Assembly (NCBI RefSeq): GCF_024580525.1
Contig: NZ_JANIKQ010000006.1
Coordinates: 1-64,000 of the forward strand
Direction: 5' to 3'
DNA length: 64,000 nucleotides
Source: Neisseria dentiae
GTDB lineage: Bacteria > Pseudomonadota > Gammaproteobacteria > Burkholderiales > Neisseriaceae
The stretch's first letter is position 1. Each line of letters opens with the position of its first letter. The notes under the pieces are model-generated. The model searched no databases and had not been told where the DNA came from. It saw only the letters and a list, made by a program, of their open reading frames with translations. The position numbers were made by a program, and so were the translations under genes. Of this stretch, positions 63,235 through 64,000 are shown in pieces.

Positions 63235-63363
63235 ATGAAAAAAGAGATTTTCTACTGGAACCAAAGCCCGCAGGACAACGCGCTGGAAACCGTGCTGCTG
63301 CTGTTGGCGGTGCTGTTTCTGTGTTATGTGGTGAAGCTGGCGTTTTTCGATAAAGACGAATAA
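63235..63363 (+). CDS. 42-aa membrane protein coupled to the BCCT transporter
   Basis: MKKEIFYWNQSPQDNALETV start, one transmembrane helix (about 18-36, LLLLAVLFLCYVVKLAFF) and an acidic tail DKDE. AAGGA lies 8 nt before the ATG and overlaps the end of the transporter gene, with only 4 bp between the genes, so translation is probably coupled. Not recognised; a small regulatory or stabilising subunit is a guess. Confidence 0.65.
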   Translation: MKKEIFYWNQSPQDNALETVLLLLAVLFLCYVVKLAFFDKDE

Positions 63364-63426
63364 TGCCGAGATAAAAGGCAGAAGCCTTCCTGTTTTTAAA
63401 CCATCTGCGTCATGTAAACCATTCAT

Positions 63427-63505
63427 GTCATACTCGAGCTAGACTCGAGTATCTTTTTGTTTTTTTTTAGAAAAGCAGATACACGGGCCAAGCCCGAGTA
63501 TGGTG
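63427..63505. repeat. family C paired palindrome, copy 10
   Basis: GTCATACTCGAG-N5-CTCGAGTATC and a diverged partner ending AGCCCGAGTATGG. Confidence 0.65.
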
Positions 63506-63535
63506 GAAATGATATAAAACAGGTTTTGAAAAACA

Positions 63536-63567
63536 AAAGGCCGTCTGAAACGTTTCAGACGGCCTTT
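63536..63567. terminator. rpoD terminator (perfect 32-bp palindrome)
   Basis: AAAGGCCGTCTGAAAC followed directly by GTTTCAGACGGCCTTT, 26 bp after the rpoD stop on the minus strand. Confidence 0.8.
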
Positions 63568-63593
63568 CCATATCAAACAACCTTTTGTGTTAC

Positions 63594-64000
63594 CTACTGC
63601 TTGTTTTCTTCGCTGTCCAAGAAGCTGCGCAGGCGGTCGCTGCGGGTGGGGTGGCGCAGCTTGCGCAGGGCTTTGGCTTCGATTTGGCGGATACGTTCGC
63701 GGGTAACGTCGAACTGTTTGCCCACTTCTTCGAGCGTGTGGTCGGTGTTCATGTCGATGCCGAAACGCATACGCAGCACTTTGGCCTCGCGCGGGGTAAG
63801 GCTTTCGAGCACTTCTTTGGTTACTTCGTGCAGGCTCGAATACATGGCGGCCTCGGCGGGGGCGATGTTGTTCACATCTTCGATAAAGTCGCCCAGATGC
63901 GAATCGTCGTCGTCGCCGATGGGGGTTTCCATCGAAATCGGCTCTTTGGCGATTTTCATGATTTTGCGGATTTTGTCTTCCGGCATTTCCATCAGTTCGG
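63594..64000 (-). CDS. rpoD: RNA polymerase sigma-70 factor, C-terminal part
   Basis: Partial; the gene continues beyond the right edge. Visible are the end of region 3 ([31 protein letters not shown]) and region 4, including 4.2 with the -35-binding helix-turn-helix ([30 protein letters not shown]). The close match to primary sigma factors and the [13 protein letters not shown] stretch distinguish it from RpoH or RpoS. Confidence 0.96.
   Translation of the reverse strand, partial: ELMEMPEDKIRKIMKIAKEPISMETPIGDDDDSHLGDFIEDVNNIAPAEAAMYSSLHEVTKEVLESLTPREAKVLRMRFGIDMNTDHTLEEVGKQFDVTRERIRQIEAKALRKLRHPTRSDRLRSFLDSEENKQ

Overview
The window is chromosomal DNA of a Neisseria-type betaproteobacterium. 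The 12-mer AGGCCGTCTGAA (the AG-dialect DNA uptake sequence, DUS) occurs dozens of times on both strands, often as inverted pairs acting as terminators. Gene content and order (rplY-prs-tRNA-Gln-ispE-lolB-TPR gene; prx/grx plus disulfide reductase; ilvI-ilvH-ilvC) match what I know of meningococcus. The dialect fits commensal or animal Neisseria rather than N. meningitidis or N. gonorrhoeae (AT-DUS). The species cannot be fixed from sequence alone.

Layout. 1-231: 5' end of a 16S rRNA gene with rrn leader, boxA and promoter (minus strand). 414-14916 (mostly plus): hemB, a peroxiredoxin-glutaredoxin fusion, an FAD disulfide reductase, a lipoprotein, trmA, recO, pdxJ, acpS, ligA, galU, parE. 15015-21062: ETF-ubiquinone oxidoreductase, an AT-rich orphan membrane protein, a CinA-like gene, argG, a 16S pseudouridine synthase. 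21187-21293: a candidate small RNA. 21728-27293: a type I secretion system (TolC-like, ABC, HlyD-like) plus a small exported protein, with no recognisable substrate. 27628-33097: conserved housekeeping cluster with two tRNA-Gln genes. 33265-41244: Nudix hydrolase, a mosaic surface lipoprotein, a PLD lipoprotein, an MFS pump, dapC. 41591-46495: DMT transporter and the ilv operon. 46862-54428: tRNA-Arg, dihaem cytochrome c5, gabD, nitronate monooxygenase, ccoI and a 49-codon membrane ORF. 54767-64000: pyrG, Smr protein, SDR, membrane proteins, purM, a BCCT transporter with a 42-codon partner ORF, and the 3' end of rpoD.

No phage, CRISPR, IS transposase or toxin-antitoxin gene was found. The most unusual content is non-coding. 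Several families of short repeats fill the intergenic gaps. One family, ended by GAGACCTTTGCAAAA, sits inside DUS motifs with apparent 5-bp target duplications. Another (about 190 bp, flanked by TA) has jumped into a member of the first family, and an uninterrupted copy of that site is also in the window.
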